This document shows, in pieces, positions 33,013 through 33,587 of a DNA stretch of 33,587 nt. The position numbers and the translations under genes are program-made. The stretch covers positions 1 to 33,587 of the forward strand of contig JAJTGU010000124.1 of the NCBI GenBank assembly GCA_021297985.1. Reading direction: 5' to 3'. The notes under the pieces are model-generated. The model had not been told where the DNA came from, made no database searches, and was given only the letters and a program-made list of their open reading frames with translations. Within the stretch, counting starts at the first letter, position 1. Every line of letters starts with the position of its first letter. The stretch comes from Rubrivivax sp. (GTDB taxonomy: Bacteria; Pseudomonadota; Gammaproteobacteria; Burkholderiales; Burkholderiaceae_C).

Positions 33013-33587
33013 TCAGCGCCGCCGCGTCGTCACGGTCAGCGGGCCGGTCGGCACCGGCGATGCACCCGCCGGGTTCACGGCCGACAGCCGGTAATGGTAG
33101 GTCGTCGATCGCTGCAGTCCGGCATCGGTGAAGGCCGTGGTGTTGGGCGGCAGCGCAATGCGCACCGGATTCGTGAACCACGGCGAGATGCTGAGCTCGA
33201 GCTCGAAACTCTGTTCGTTGCTCGACAGGTCGGCCCAGGTGAAGCGGGCGCTGGTCGAGCCGATGCTGGAGACGAAGAAGCTGCCCGGAGCGCGCGGCGG
33301 CAGCTGGAAACCGACCTGCGCGGGCGGCGCGGGCGGTGCGATCGAGCCGTCGATGGCGTAGCGCGAGAGGCTGGTCTCCGTCCCGATGACGTATTCCGGC
33401 CCTGCCGTGCCGAGCCCGAGCAAGCGCGTGCCCTGTGCCACGAAGCGCCGGGTGGATGGCACCAGCGGGCCATAGGCGGCTCCCAGGGCACCATTGGCAC
33501 CCACCGGGTACAGCCGGCCGCCGATCTGCACGACCGTGTTGCCGCCGGCGACGCCGAACACGGCCCCACCCGCGAGCCCGCCGCCAC
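33013..33587 (-). CDS. Fibronectin type III domain protein, C-terminal part
   Basis: The frame is open to the right edge, so the start and most of the protein are outside; 190 residues are visible. The last ~100 form a fibronectin type III domain: PGSFFVSSIGSTSARFTWADLSSNEQSFELEL, then TTAFTDAGLQRSTTYHYRLSAVNPAGAS and a final TVTT, with the conserved Trp, Leu and Tyr core positions. The part before it (GGNTVVQIGGRLYPVGANGALGAAYGPLVP) is Gly-rich and resembles repeated beta elements, perhaps of a propeller or surface adhesin. Such proteins are usually exported, but no signal is visible here. Function is unknown. Confidence 0.78.
   Translation of the reverse strand, partial: GGGLAGGAVFGVAGGNTVVQIGGRLYPVGANGALGAAYGPLVPSTRRFVAQGTRLLGLGTAGPEYVIGTETSLSRYAIDGSIAPPAPPAQVGFQLPPRAPGSFFVSSIGSTSARFTWADLSSNEQSFELELSISPWFTNPVRIALPPNTTAFTDAGLQRSTTYHYRLSAVNPAGASPVPTGPLTVTTRRR

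Overview
The window is a 33.6 kb, high-GC, gene-dense piece of a bacterial chromosome. Gene content and order point to a betaproteobacterium of the order Burkholderiales, probably the Rubrivivax/Leptothrix/Ideonella side; the genus is an inference. The supporting blocks are rpsP-rimM-trmD-rplS, murJ facing rpsT, a DUF3579 gene facing argD-argF, orn facing an M48 protease-pterin dehydratase-rsgA run, and ppx and ppk close together. I see no tRNA, rRNA, CRISPR array, insertion sequence or prophage. This is mostly core genome with a few accessory genes.

Layout. 1-1147: end of a 3-mercaptopyruvate sulfurtransferase gene and a universal stress protein. 1202-3453 (minus): a ZIP metal transporter translationally coupled to an exported HExxH protein. 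3631-5803 (plus): a small regulatory cassette of a double-cupin protein, a TetR repressor and a short-chain dehydrogenase, with nearly the same 19-bp operator-like sequence in front of the first and third genes. 5867-6751 (minus): a Tat-exported dienelactone-hydrolase-like enzyme. 6851-11386: polyphosphate metabolism, with ppx (plus) and ppk (minus) pointing at each other and a PEP-CTERM surface-protein gene between them. 11455-15607 (minus): an amino-acid ABC importer in the gene order of aotJQMOP (arginine/ornithine uptake). 15776-16342 (minus): orn. 16407-18972 (plus): M48 protease, pterin-4a-carbinolamine dehydratase, rsgA. 19001-22863 (minus): rpsP-rimM-trmD-rplS followed by a NUDIX hydrolase and a CobD/CbiB-like membrane protein. 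23132-23602 (plus): a TM2-like membrane protein. 23520-29690 (minus): murJ, a SirB1-like gene, hda, a HAD phosphatase, pcnB and folK, the last four overlapping end to start. 29849-30151 (plus): rpsT. 30208-30705 (minus): DUF3579. 30833-32997 (plus): argD-argF. 33013 to the edge (minus): end of a fibronectin-III protein.

How parts work together. Ppk makes and Ppx degrades polyphosphate. ArgD and ArgF catalyse consecutive arginine-biosynthesis blocks, while the Aot-type importer would bring in arginine or ornithine. S16, RimM, TrmD, L19 and RsgA serve ribosome assembly and tRNA modification. Hda, PcnB and FolK join replication control, RNA decay and folate synthesis in one overlapping transcript.

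The most noteworthy non-routine signals are: the paired operator-like sites around the TetR cassette, whose regulator carries a Cys-x-Cys pair; a sigma-54-like promoter and a perfect palindrome in front of the PEP-CTERM gene; rimM (and possibly murJ) lacking a standard start codon at the conserved N-terminus, with CTG in its place; a TTG-initiated rplS with no internal methionine; the coupled ZIP and HExxH genes; and an 83-bp tail-to-tail overlap of folK with a membrane-protein gene.
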